Source: Kalaharituber pfeilii (taxonomy: Eukaryota > Ascomycota > Pezizomycetes > Pezizales > Pezizaceae). Taken from it: a stretch of 64,000 nucleotides of DNA. The position numbers were made by a program, and so were the translations under genes. The stretch is taken from positions 1,557,501-1,621,500 of the forward strand of contig WHUZ01000008.1 of assembly GCA_015179045.1 (NCBI GenBank). The letters are read 5' to 3'. The notes under the pieces are model-generated. The model was not told where the DNA came from and did not search any database. It saw only the letters and a program-made list of their open reading frames with translations. Below are positions 34,452 through 46,200 of the stretch, one piece after another (within the stretch, counting starts at the first letter, position 1; each line of letters starts with the position of its first letter).

Positions 34452-37400
34452 AACCGATCTTTCGGTTTTGACTTCTTTTGTTTTATTTTTTTGTGGAACG
34501 TGTTACGATAGATATCTTAAGGAAAGATTTCATAATTGGGAGATATCAAATATCTACTCTTTGAAGGATATTAGATTTTTGTATATGAAATTTATATTCT
34601 GCGTTTTGTGTGACTTTCCCATGCCGCGCCCGCTTGCTGCGAAAAACGCGCTGTTTAGAATTGTTTTTATTGGTTTACGTACAGGGGAATTATGTATATG
34701 TTTGTATTATCTGCTCGACTGCAACTTGAATTGAAATTCTTAACTGACCTCTACAAGTAATCGTTCCGTTTGTAGTCTGGCTAGTTTTGTATGTTTTTTA
34801 TGTTTTTTTTTGGTTTTGATTTCTTCTAATTGGTCCAAGTTTGGTGGTGTGTAGAGTTATTACCGGTAAAGGTTTAATCTCCGTTGGTTCCCAGCCAGAC
34901 TAAGCATCAACGTACCTACGCCTTCTTTCTTTTTTCCCCCCCCTTGTGTGACCGTTATTCCATCGGAGAAAACAACGGCTATAGCTAGTTTGCCACTGCT
35001 TACGGACGGTTAGAAATTAAGTTCAGGTGGGATGTATGAACTAATAGAATTCAAAGTTAGAGTGTAAAACTTTGTGGCTGCGGAATGATGAGAGTAAAGT
35101 TAACTTCACGGGTGTATCCCGTGTATTATTTATTACAAATGCTTTCTTTTTTTTAAGTGAACTTCTGTTTTGTTCTTTTTTTTTTTACTTTTGACAAGAT
35201 CGCGTTTTTTTCCCTATTTATTTATTTATTTATTTAATTTATTTATTAATTTATTTATTTTTTTCGCAATTATTCCCCAACTCTCGTCACCCCAAATACC
35301 GATGTGCATGTACCGGTAGGTACAGTATGCCTGGTTGCGTGGCTCATACTTGTATAGTACTTGTAATCTGACTAACCAGGATTTGGGTGGAGTGGGGTAG
35401 TGGGGACGGCAAGGGTGGTGGAGGAGGAGGACGGGATTTTGCTTACAAATGAATGGGTAGACTAAGTCCTTTTTTTGTTTCGCTCTGTGGGGGTTTGAAG
35501 GCTTGGCAATAGAACGGTGGTGGAGGTTATAGGAACTACTGAGAAGGGAAAGGGAAAGAAGGATAAAAGAGAGGGGAGCTCCTGTACTTAACACCTCACC
35601 CCACTCTCAATACAAGAATACGCAGACAGCTCAAAGGTTTTGTAAAACAATAAGCCCGCCCTGGGGCGAAACGATCGTTTTGAATAAGAAATTTAAGTGA
35701 GAAAATAGGGATAAAAAGTAATCCCTCTAGAGCTGTCTTTTGAAAACGTGGGACTAAATAGGAAGGCTATGAAGAGTTAGGTATTTGAAGTAGACAATAG
35801 GGTCTTGGCATCAAACTACAACAATAACAATCTCTTTCCCCAACGGTAGACAATATATTTCCAACGCAAGAAAGCTATCACATCGCACCACATTAACGGT
35901 GCCATGTTTCGTTTATTACCAATGGATTTATGTTGCTAGTGGGTATGTGAATACGTTTTCTCGTTTCAGTATAGTCAAAGTCAGTTCTTCGAAAGTCTTC
36001 AGCCGCACGTACTACAGTAATCCCTAGTTATCACGGCTACTCAGCATTGGCAAGGTTGGCTATGCCTTTGCGCTAGACTGTCCCTCAGTGACAGGTCATA
36101 TAGCCTCTCGTGGATTTATTACGGCAACTTCTTCCTCTTGCTCACGAGCACTTGGACGCACTCCGAAACCGGCCGCTGCAAGGCCGTTCAATTGGGGTTT
36201 CTACGGGGCAGTTGACCATTTCAACGGCATGCTGCGGAGACAACTCGACATGTCGAGTGGTTCACGAGACACAGAAAGAGGTGGGACATGCTGACGAGCG
36301 AGCTGAGCTGCGGGGCTTTCTTGTGTGACAAGTCGGCGGTCGAAGATCTAAGTGAAATGGACCGCAAAAAAGTGTCGAATGGGGAGATGAGAGTGGTGAT
36401 GGAGGCAGTGTTTGGGTGCGCAGGTGCGCGGTTTGTGACCACACCAGCAATATCTAGCCATATCTCGGTCTGTCGCACTGGCGCTCCGACAGAACTACGA
36501 GTCTCGGGTTTGGCGTAAGTCATGTTATAATATCCCCCCAGCTTGTTAAAATCAGGCTTAATCTCACATAGATTCCAACGTTCACCAAGCTACTTATTTA
36601 ATCAGTAAAGAATTTTATCATTTTCTCATATTTTCCGACACGCAGGAAGACCAAAATTGGTACTAACAGGCGAAAAGGTCGCGATATCGTGGCTAGTGGA
36701 GGAGCTGAGTTGTGGACTCCGGCTCGTGCTAGGCTTGATTGGGAAACTCAAGAAAGTAACGGAAGTAGTCTGGTTACGGGAGGAAGATATTTCGATGACT
36801 TAGTGGCTGAGACCTGCCCTCATGACTCGCGCTTGGGAACACAATAATTTGACTGCACACTAAGGAGGGGCCTCAATTTGCCCAGCTTCGCTTTTGGGGA
36901 AAAGTGTAAAACCCAAATGTTTCTGTCAAATTCTGTAAATTGTTTCACCGATATATATTATGTACAGTACACCGTGTGTGTGTGTGTGTGTGCTAGCTGT
37001 TAGCTGCAAATATACACCTCCCTCCCTATCCACATTCATGGTTTTACTTTAGCTTTGTAAATGCTTAAATTGAACGCTATATATATAGTTTTTGAGAGCG
37101 AGGTATGCAGAGGAGCACCTGGGGCGGGAGGAGGAGGAGGAGGAGTAGGGGGGTGCACAAGTCGGAAAGTTGTATCTTAAAATGAATCGTTGGGATTTTG
37201 GCCATGTCAATGAATACTATTAAACTTTTGGGCTTGCTTAAAATTAGTACCGAACCTGGGAGGGGGGAGGGCAAAAAAAAGGAAGTTTTTGAGATTTGTC
37301 TTAAGCTTATTTTTTCTTTTTTTCTCTTTTTTACTTTTTTACTTTTGTTGACGTTATGTTCTATTTTTTAAACTTTTACCCGTTGACATCCGCAGTTATG

Positions 37401-38502
37401 CCATCTTATACATGTATACTCAAAATCAGATCGGTGTGCACTATTCCAAAAGGCGAATAGCGCATCCGAGCTGTGCAGCGTTCCAATACTTCTACATCCA
37501 ATTCACACATTAAGCTTGTTTTACCAGTACCTCCTTCACAGGTCCCCCCGATCAGCTCACATGCAATCTTCTACATCGGCAAAGAAAGTGCCCCTTGTTA
37601 TAGAGAACACTGGTTATAGTGAAGAAGACCGGTCGGATTCCTGGCCTTCATTACAGCCAGGGTCACCTATACCATAACAAAAAGCTCCACCAGGGAAGCC
37701 GAGGTAGGAGGGGTAGAGGGGACGGGGGCCGCGGCCGGAGGCGGTATAAGCTGACGTATTATGCCATCCAGTGTGGCATGGAAAGGATTGCAGGATAACA
37801 AAGGTCTCATGATCAAACGATTGTAATCATTGAATCGACGATCAAGTAGGAGGCACGAAGGGAAGCCGAGTGAACCGAGGATTAGAACGCAATTCTTCTT
37901 TTCTCTTTTTTTTGGGGGGGAGGGGGCAGCGTGAGTTCAGAGGTCGTGGTCATACCTTCCTAAGGTAGGATACTCTTTGCCTTGCCCGCGATGAGCCGTT
38001 ACGCAAATACAAAAATACTCTCGTTTGAAACTGAATTTGTTGGTATTAATAGCGACGGTAACATGAACCGTACGTTTCATTATTTCCAGCTCCGTCCTAA
38101 ATCCAGCTAACTCAAGCAACCACCCTGCGGGACGTTTTTCCGTGCTCAACGCTTTTGCCTTGCCGGAGACAAGGCGGGGGAGCTCAATTGGGGGAGGGTG
38201 ACCGAGGGGTAGAACGAACTCCATACCTCCACTTCACGCTAGCGATGCGCTGCAAAGGTGGCGGCCTGCGTTTCCATCCATCCCATCGATGCTTGGAGAT
38301 TAGCTGGGGTTACAGGCCAAGGGGCAAGGGTTGATAAAGCAAAGTATGGCACAGTGGAGAGTTGTTTCCTTGAGTGACGCGCAACTTAGAGTTGAGGCGC
38401 TCCCACCTGCAGAGGGTCTTGGCATGAGACTACCCCCTGTCACTGTTAGTTATTGAGCGAACAATATTTCTAAGCAGCAATCAGTAGAGACCACCGTGAC
38501 AA
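34452..38502. other. Gene-free stretch of 4 kb
   Basis: It begins with the T-rich 3' region of the transporter. It then holds T-rich low complexity (35140-35265, with TTTA repeats), a (GT)n microsatellite at 36974-36992, a GAG/AGG purine tract near 37120-37150 and T-rich sequence at 37300-37380. No coding region is convincing; the open frames at 36088-36523 overlap on both strands and resemble nothing I know. Confidence 0.5.
36974..36992. repeat. GT microsatellite
   Basis: About nine uninterrupted GT dinucleotides. Confidence 0.9.
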
Positions 38503-38748
38503 AGAGAGATATTGCGAATTGAAGCTGGAGTCAAAACCGGGGGTGCGCCACTGGGCCAGGAATTAACTGGGGACCCTTGGAAGACACCCCCCGTCTAGTC
38601 TGGTTGCTACCCTGTTAATAAGGCCAGTCGAAAGAAATTCGGGCCAGGCTGGCTCAACGTTCTTTCTCATGCCCCCCCTGCAGCATTTTTACGCTATGCA
38701 CTGCATAGCGCTCTGAATTGACTCCAGACGTAATTCGCAATCTCTCTC
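38503..38748. repeat. MITE family with GAGAGATTGCGAA ends, copy 2
   Basis: The ends are AGAGAGATATTGCGAATT and AATTCGCAATCTCTCT. It shares the internal blocks of the copy at 31829-32095 in the same orientation, and also the perfect hairpin CGCTATGCACTGCATAGCG (38692-38710). It is shorter by internal deletions. Confidence 0.8.
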
Positions 38749-39918
38749 TTGCCAATTGACATTGTGGGGTGCGCCTCGCTAGCCCAAGGGGATAACTTGA
38801 TGCAGATAAATGGATAGATGACTGGAGCTCGGTGTGGTTGTGTTCGAATTCGGCTGTCGGTGAACAGTTGATTGCGTAGGTGAAATTGGCTTATCACAGG
38901 TTTCGTTTTGGATAAAATTGGTTACTTAATCATGATGATGAAAGACCAATGAGAATAGAGTCTAGACACGAGAGCCAATGGGAATTTAAAAAATCATGAT
39001 CATGTTAGAGAATCACTCAAGCCCAGGCATCCATGCCCGAAAGGCACCTACTGGAGGATTATGGCTTGGCAGGAACTGTGACCTTTGTAACAAATATTGT
39101 ATCGTCGCATCTATGATATAAATCGCAATTTCAATTTCGCGAGCACATATATGATCCAGTGAACGAGTTGCTTTCCTCCCATATTAGCGCGCGTATATCC
39201 TCATACCCCGCGGCTATATTGGCGGACTCACCTCTGCCCCACTAGTCCTCGCGGCCCCCACATGGCTGCCGCTCAAATGCAGGACTTGGACCACAAAACA
39301 ACTTTTCCCGAAATCCAAATACGGAGGCCTGCTGGTTACGAGACTAGGAGGCCTGTACCAAGGAAGTCACAGATCTAATCTTGATGCACTAGATGGGTGA
39401 TCAGACAGGTGACGATAAAATCTGCAAATGGCTCGTAACCTCACAACGTGTGACTTCCCAATCCAGGATAGCTGCGTTGTTTATGTAGAATTTTCCGATG
39501 CATATGCGCTACTGCGTTACCTGCGTTGTATAGGGTAACACTGATCGTTCACGCCCTGCCGAGCGATGGGGCCAGCTGAAAGAGGAATAATATCCCCAAA
39601 TACGAACTACCGAGTACTGTACTTACAGAGCTACACTGGCAGCATGTAGATTACAAAGCCTATAATCGTAACCATGTACAATAGTACTGTATATCGTAAT
39701 AGCTATCAAGCCCTACAGAATTGAAAACCTTATTTAACTCTGGAAGTTAGTAAAAAACGACGGCTGTCGTGCCACTTACTCTTCCTTTTGCCATTCTTGC
39801 ACTGAACAATATTGCTTGTGATGAAGCACCAACTACTCAACACCATGGATAGGGTACCAGCTCAAAGCATGCAAATAAGAAAAAAGACTCAGCGCGTGAC
39901 CGTTGAGCAAGTTATGTA
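38749..39918. other. Gene-free stretch
   Basis: I see no gene. The recurrent word CTGGTTACGAGACTAGG occurs near 39338, between two AGGCCT words. Confidence 0.45.
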
Positions 39919-39927
39919 CGATTGCCC

Positions 39928-40022
39928 CAGTCTCGATCGAACCAGACTACCGCTTAGTGGCTGCCTAAGCTACTCCACACTTACGCGGTTGCTAAGCGGT
40001 ATGATAGTCTGGCTCGAGACTG
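39928..40022. mobile_element. 95-bp fold-back element with a 9-bp target-site duplication
   Basis: The left arm CAGTCTCGATCGAACCAGAC then TACCGCTTAG is the near reverse complement of the right arm CTAAGCGGTATGATAGTCTG then GCTCGAGACTG, with a loop of about 35 bp. CGATTGCCC flanks both sides exactly (39919-39927 and 40023-40031). Nine bases is the usual duplication of Mutator-like elements, so a MULE-mobilised MITE is likely; the class is an inference. Confidence 0.75.
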
Positions 40023-40293
40023 CGATTGCCCCAGCTTTCGCTCGGATACTCCGAGTAGTGTGTAGCGGCACGCCAAGTCTTGCCCCGAATGCCCAGAAGT
40101 AAGAACGTCTGCATGCATACGCCAGTCTCACCATGGCGCAAAACAAAGCAAAAAAAGTTCGTTACCTATGATAGCGGAAGGATTTTGCACAGACAATAGC
40201 TGATTCAAAAAGCAAAGCTGAGACAAATCAACAGCCATAGACGTAAGCACTCAGTAGAGTATACAGTACCAGTACCAATTGTCTCCTTGCATA

Positions 40294-40499
40294 CTCGTTA
40301 CCAGCATTTAGTGATGCAGGTGGGGGCCAAGCTATTGAGGCTAAGGCCTGTACTAGTACCTGACTTTGGGAGCAAACTTGTATGGAAAATACCCGCTGTC
40401 AGTAGCAATATCCATCCCCGATCTGGTAGACTTTTCTCGCACGGCCATAACAGCCCCACCTGCATCACTAAATGCCAGTAAGTAACGAGTACTCCACAA
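40294..40499. repeat. 206-bp MITE with a TA target
   Basis: The left end CTCGTTACCAGCATTTAGTG then ATGCAGGTGGGG matches the inverted right end CTCGTTACTTACTGGCATTT then AGTGATGCAGGTGGGG apart from a 3-4 bp gap. TA lies on both sides (40292-40293 and 40500-40501). There is no coding content. Confidence 0.78.
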
Positions 40500-41589
40500 C
40501 ACGCCACCCTGTCAGAAGAGAGGACATGTGGGATCGCTAGGGTGTCACATTGTGGCACAAGAAGATCTGGCACAGTCCAGCTCCTCATGACCCAGGATCA
40601 GTAATGGAGTCAATTAGCAATCCTCAGCCATGATGCAACAAAGAGGCTGCAACACCGGGTTGCCACACCAAATAGGGAATGGTGTGCATTCTAATACAGT
40701 GGGCCATGGGGGAGAGGCTGGGGTCAGTCATAATCTCCATGCTTTAACATCACTTATTTCTTTGTGGGGCTGAAGCATACTATCATAATGCATCTCGGAC
40801 TCTCAATTGATTGGAGCAACAAAACAGCGACGAATAGAAAATAAGCCTCTACCTACAGGGGTTGGCTTTGTTGGTGGCGCTTCCGGTATTCAGGAGCTCT
40901 CAAGAATTATAGGCATCGGGAGACTTATCATAATACCTCGTAAAGTCGGAGCCGGTATGCGGGGTTCGCTTCGCCCCCACAGTGGGACCCTTTCAACTTA
41001 ATAGAATTCGATGCTAGATAATTCTGAAGAAAATCCCGGTATAATTCTGTAAGTACATTTTGAATCACCGTCCACTCTACACACATCGTCTCAATCTTGC
41101 AGCAACCTCCAGCTGAAACCTTTCCTCTCGCATACGGCTCCTCACTAATCTCTCTCACCATATCAGTACTCGTTGAAAATATCGTGCTCAAATACTGGTT
41201 TCTCCTGCAACATGCATAATCGCCATATATGAGCCTTAGCTTCTGTGCCAAGGGTACAGGGAAGATGTATGTGGTCCCATACAATCTACAGCTATCTGTT
41301 CGTTCCGAATTTGGCAATTCTATGTGCCGGCGATACCGGGGAAACCTACGGTAGTTCTCAGCATAAATGCTTCGCCGGTATTGCTGGAGTCTTCGCTGCG
41401 GGCTGCGGGCTAACACCCGCACCCTTCGGGTGATTTCCCGTCTCCCCTAATACAATGATAGAGATATAAGTATCTTATTATTTTTCCTCTTTAACCGAAA
41501 AAAAACATCTTAGAAAAAAGCCGACCGTAAAAGAAAACTCGATACCTGAACAAACAAGAGAAAAACCATGTCCACAAAACATAGCCTTG

Positions 41590-42560
41590 TCACACGATTA
41601 TGTCCTTCTCTCCAGTGCCTCCTCCTTCATCTAACGCGAGATACATCAGATCAACTAAATTGGAGTAGTTTTCAATTCATCTTTTTTGGTCTTCTTCCAT
41701 ACGCAAAAACATCACCGAAAACCTCTCCGTCACTTGAAGGTGCTGCCGTCATGTATTGCCATTTGCCAATCGTCTCCCATTGTCATGAAGCCATAGATGC
41801 TGCCTTCACCGTTTGCGTCCCTCGAATCCTTCATTGCAAGCAGGACTTGTTTCATGGCATTTCCCATACTGGATCTCTTGGCCTCTACCATGAGCACAAA
41901 CTTCTTTGCCCTCACAGAGATAATGTCCATAACCACAAATTCTTCGGTTCCTCCTGCCTCCCCATCAACTGATATAATCTCCTTTTCCCGAAATAGCATC
42001 GCTCTCTTGCTCTGTGTCGGTTGCTTTACAAGTGATTGCATCATTAGAACGGCGTGCCGCCAAGCATACGAGTACATCATACTTGTGTGTAGTCCTAGTG
42101 ACGATCTATTTGTCTTCGATAACCAAGACACTTTGCCTCTGTGACTGAAATAATATCAACCATTAATAAACTCCTCATTCCCTCCTGTCTCAAGGTCTCC
42201 GGAGATAATTTGTTTTTCCCTGCATATCTCTACTTGATGGCACCTGTCCTGCGTATGAAGTCTTCCAGCATTAGACTGATGCCAAACAGAACTAAGTCAT
42301 TTACGTTCTCTTCCTCGAAAGTCTGAGATTCGATCAGATATCCTTCAACCGCAAAGGTGTCGTAGTATTTGCCTATAGACTTCTTCCTTGGTTGTCATGA
42401 TTGAATTCGAACCCTCTCCGTCAGGGCTATATTCTGCTCGTTCCATTTCCCTAACTGGATGCCATAGAAGCGGTCTTGCAACTTAATTCCTATCCTTTCC
42501 TCCAGTGTTGGGTCAAGTTGGAATATGAGATCTTCTGATTGATGTCATCGTCACCCATCG
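41590..42560 (-). pseudogene. Decayed PD-(D/E)XK/Crinkler-like gene
   Basis: On the minus strand, fragments in shifting frames read RIGIKLQDRFYGIQLGKWNE, YYDTFAVEGYLIESQTFEEE, VNDLVLFGISLMLEDFIRRT, MVDIISVTEAK, then EFVVMDIISVRAKKFVLMVE plus AKRSSMGNAMKQVLLAMKD, YGFMTMGDDWQMAIHDGSTF and ENYSNLVDLMYLALDEGG. The D..VEAK core followed by KRSS.G.AMKQ and YGF.T.GD.W resembles the nuclease-like domain of large fungal Crinkler/RHS-type families, which often expand and decay in repeat-rich genomes. At least three frameshifts and several stops are present, so it is a pseudogene. DIISV.. appears twice, which may reflect a partial internal duplication. The family link is from memory of motif patterns. 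Confidence 0.6.
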
Positions 42561-42669
42561 TATTTGAATGATTATCCGCCGTAGTACACAAATGCACTTT
42601 CTATCTATTAACCTATTGGCCATAAGAGCTTTCCCTCATATAATAAATTTCCGAGGATAATTTAACGTT

Positions 42670-42860
42670 TCGCTCAGGATCACTCTCTTGCTCTGTGTCC
42701 GTTGTTGAACGACAGCCAGACTAGTTGAACGTGTGATAGATAAACTCTCCATATGAGACCCATACCAGTGACCGAAAATGGGAATGGATAGTCTTCCTAT
42801 CTGGGACTTAGCGTGCCGCTTAATGTGCTCGAGTACATCGTGTACTTAGGTCAGCAACCA
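42670..42860 (-). pseudogene. Second, shorter decayed copy related to 41590-42560
   Basis: CACTCTCTTGCTCTGTGTCCG and GCGTGCCGC..CGAGTACATC..TACTT recur here at the spacing found in the preceding pseudogene (about 42000-42080). The A/T-rich flank CTTAGA.AAA..GACCGTAAAA is also present both at 41510-41530 and at 43075-43095. This suggests an old tandem duplication. Confidence 0.4.
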
Positions 42861-43249
42861 GTGTGACAACTGATAAATAGCTGTCGTTCCCATATAGGAA
42901 AGTCCACGTCCAGCGATACCGTATTGGTGGACTCTTGGCTGTTCTCGAGTGGCTTCCCCCCCGTTGGGTCCTCCTTTCACCCTAATAAATGAATAATTCT
43001 TTAAAAAGTTCCCGTACTATTCTTTATTTCCTTCTTTGTTTTACAGAAGAAAAATTTAATAAAATAAAACGCTTAGAGAAAACCAGACCGTAAAAACAGC
43101 CTACCGTCGTCACAAACAATTCCGTAAACCCATAAAAAAGCGAAAGAACAAAGAATGGGTCGCATATACATAGCGACAAACACCTAGATGAAAGCACACC
43201 ATTTCCGTTAAACTCCACAACCTACGAAATAGAAGCATTAACAAATGAA

Positions 43250-46200
43250 TTACCTCCTATAACAAACCTCCAAAGTATCTTGACTTGGAATACTTCATTC
43301 TCCAACAACCTGCCCTACATATAGAAAACGTTAACCAGGGGTGCACTCTGAATAATTCAGCTCAGCTGAAAAAGGGATACATCAAGTAGAGACACTGAGA
43401 AATGACACAATTTATTAACGACTGTCCATAACTGTAAAACTCGGAAGTAGAGTTGGAAGGTCAAGTGCTACTGCAAGCTCCTGGCATTGAAGCATTAAGG
43501 CTGCTATGTATGAACAACGCGTGAGTGTAAAATGTAGATTAAGGTTACATTCATATGTAAGCAAATCATCCTGAGAGATTGCACTCTTCTGGATAGCGGA
43601 GATATACTTTGTTTTTAGAAGATGTGTTGTATAGACGTAAGGGGGGCAGTACTTAGCTGTATTCCAGTAAGTCACCAATACCAGCAGCAATAAGTATACA
43701 AACCCTCTAGAGTATCGTAGCCATCTTGCGCTCAGTGCTATATATATGTTTTCACATTTGTATAATACTTTTATCACATATCGAAGTGCCTTTTGAACTG
43801 ATAGAGGTATCTAGCAACTCCGTAGCTATTTTTAATTATACGAATGCTAGCAAGAACTTCAGGTATACTTATCCTACTACAATACCAGCTAACTAATCTT
43901 CTACTATAGCTACCAGAGAGCCTGAAGTTATATAATTTTTACTATACTGTGGAGTATGCTATAGCATCTCTAAAAGTAGGTGGGAGGTATACTGCGGAAT
44001 TGGCGCATATTTGTGTGTGCATGAATAGCCAATATATATGATATCTATATTTGTACAGTGATAGTAATTCAGAGTTGCAGTTCGTTCCATGTCGCTAGTA
44101 TGCTTTGTTCTGGAAATATGGTGTAATACTGTTTAGGAGAGGTGCCAAGAGGTAGTAGTGTTCGTTTATGCATCTTGGCTCGCTAGCACGTCAGGTTAGT
44201 ATCATATATAGTAGAAACTTTCACATTCCAGCAATACCGGGGTGACATACATCAACTGTGACGGGGATCAGAAATATGGATAGCTGAGGGCTTCATGTAG
44301 TAGCGTAGACCCAACCCAGCAAGACATGGCTGCATGCAAGAAGAGGGGAATTGGAAGCGCAATAAAAAAGCTGCCCGTCAAATATTAATTAAGCTGTATA
44401 CATGCTCTTAACTGCGCCACAAACACTTCGTTGCTACGGCAACTTTACCCGCATGTTGCAAAATCCCTCTAATTGTGGGGGAAGTTTTCAGCCATCTGTG
44501 GGGAAAAAGCAAAAAAAAAAAAAAAAAAAGAAGAAAGAAAAAGTAGAACTCTGCAAATCGCACAACCGATAAACAGCTCAGGTACCAGAAGTTCTAAGCA
44601 TTCCATCTTCGATTGCAGACCATTTACCTACCGATGTACTACCTAATACCTCGGAAAAAAAAAGTAGCTCATTGGGCAATTTTTAATTGCAGGAGAGATA
44701 AAAACCTCGCAGGTGCGGGGAAGTGGGTCGCGTGACAGAAGCTCACTCCACGCGTTCTTTAATTTGCGCTAGAAACGATAGCCAGGGTACATATTAAATT
44801 TGCTTGACAGTTTCTGCGTGAAAAAGGAAGCTCTGCATTGGGGTATCACAGAGCATTTTGTGACGGGAGACGTTGCATGGTTTACCCAGGAACAGGGATA
44901 TCAATGTGCTGCTTTACTTCCCGTTGTGAGAGACAACGTCATTTGCACAAAGCCAATACACAATCACCTAATACATTTGCCAAGAGGCTGCTGAGTTCCT
45001 ACTTGAAGCAAGCGCCTGGTCCGAGGCTATCAATCACCATGCTTCCTGTCGGACACCATTTGCTGACCTAAGATCTTCCCAGCAAGCCTTCTCACCACCT
45101 CACCAGTTGCCCAAGTATCAGGTAAGGAAGACGACGAGGGATTTCATCTGCAGCTCAAAGCTTGATGGGGTTTATATTTCAAGGCACCCGCTTGCAGCTA
45201 TTTGCCATAGCAGAGCAGGCTTTTATCTTCGGATAGCTCACCTAGAAAAAATGTAGGAGTGGTGATAGAAAAAGCAAACTGAAGGCTCTATCAATGTAGG
45301 TTCATCTAAGGCCACGACAAAACCACTTTTCGGCAGCATAGGATGAATTGAGGATTATCATAATCTACGAAATGGCCATCTTCGATTGGAAGGTTGCTGG
45401 ATCCAGTGCATTGGGCGGGCATATCGTCTGATTTTGAAAAAAGCTGGTTCATGTGGTACTACGTGGATACTGTATCCGTTGTAAGCTCCTGAAGATCGTC
45501 GGATTGTAAAAGGCAGCACATCATAGGTACTGTATTTGCATGCATCGTAGTGGCGTAACGTAAAATGGCTTGTTCACCGATATCAATTTGCTTCCTGTGA
45601 GACAAATGTCATGAGTAGAGTACTTTTGTGGATCATTTTTGGCGTTTCTGGTGCGTTGTCATGTGAGTAATCAAGATTCTCGTGTTCCTTCAAGCCTTTA
45701 GAGTGTTTACCGTCGCAGTTTCACCGTTATCGACTTGCGACATGTGCTACATCTGTGCGAGAGAAGTGGCGCTCACGCCAGGGGTCCCAGGATGCCGTAC
45801 CACCTTACTATTTCGTTACCGGCGCTCACATGTTAGGCGTTTCTGAGGTGTGGTCTTCGACGATCCCTAAGTGATCCGCAGAGAAGATCAATCCAGCGTA
45901 GGTTGTACGTTCTTTTAGTATTTCTGGACATTATGAATTGTCATCCCAATTACATACTAACCCGTAGCTGCTGTAAATATACTGCGAAACTTCTTTGCGA
46001 TGGTGAAGCTGTGAAGGTGTTATATAGTCCTCTCTCTTTTTAGTCTTGTGGATTAGTGGTGTCCTGAAGTAGCACGAGGTCGCATTAAAATGGATGCAAT
46101 AAACCTCAGGCTGGGATATATATGTCCCCTTTGTTTTTATGATCATCAGAGTGGCATTGACCACCCATGTTTGAATTCCAATCACGGGTCACTCGACATC

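Noticed and set aside
40928..41422. 164-codon minus-strand open frame
   Set aside because: No family resemblance, and words from it (GGCGATACCG.. and flank) recur loosely near 42915, suggesting decayed duplicated DNA.
43415..43777. 120-codon minus-strand open frame
   Set aside because: Composition is protein-like in part, but there is no recognisable domain, splice partner or conserved motif.
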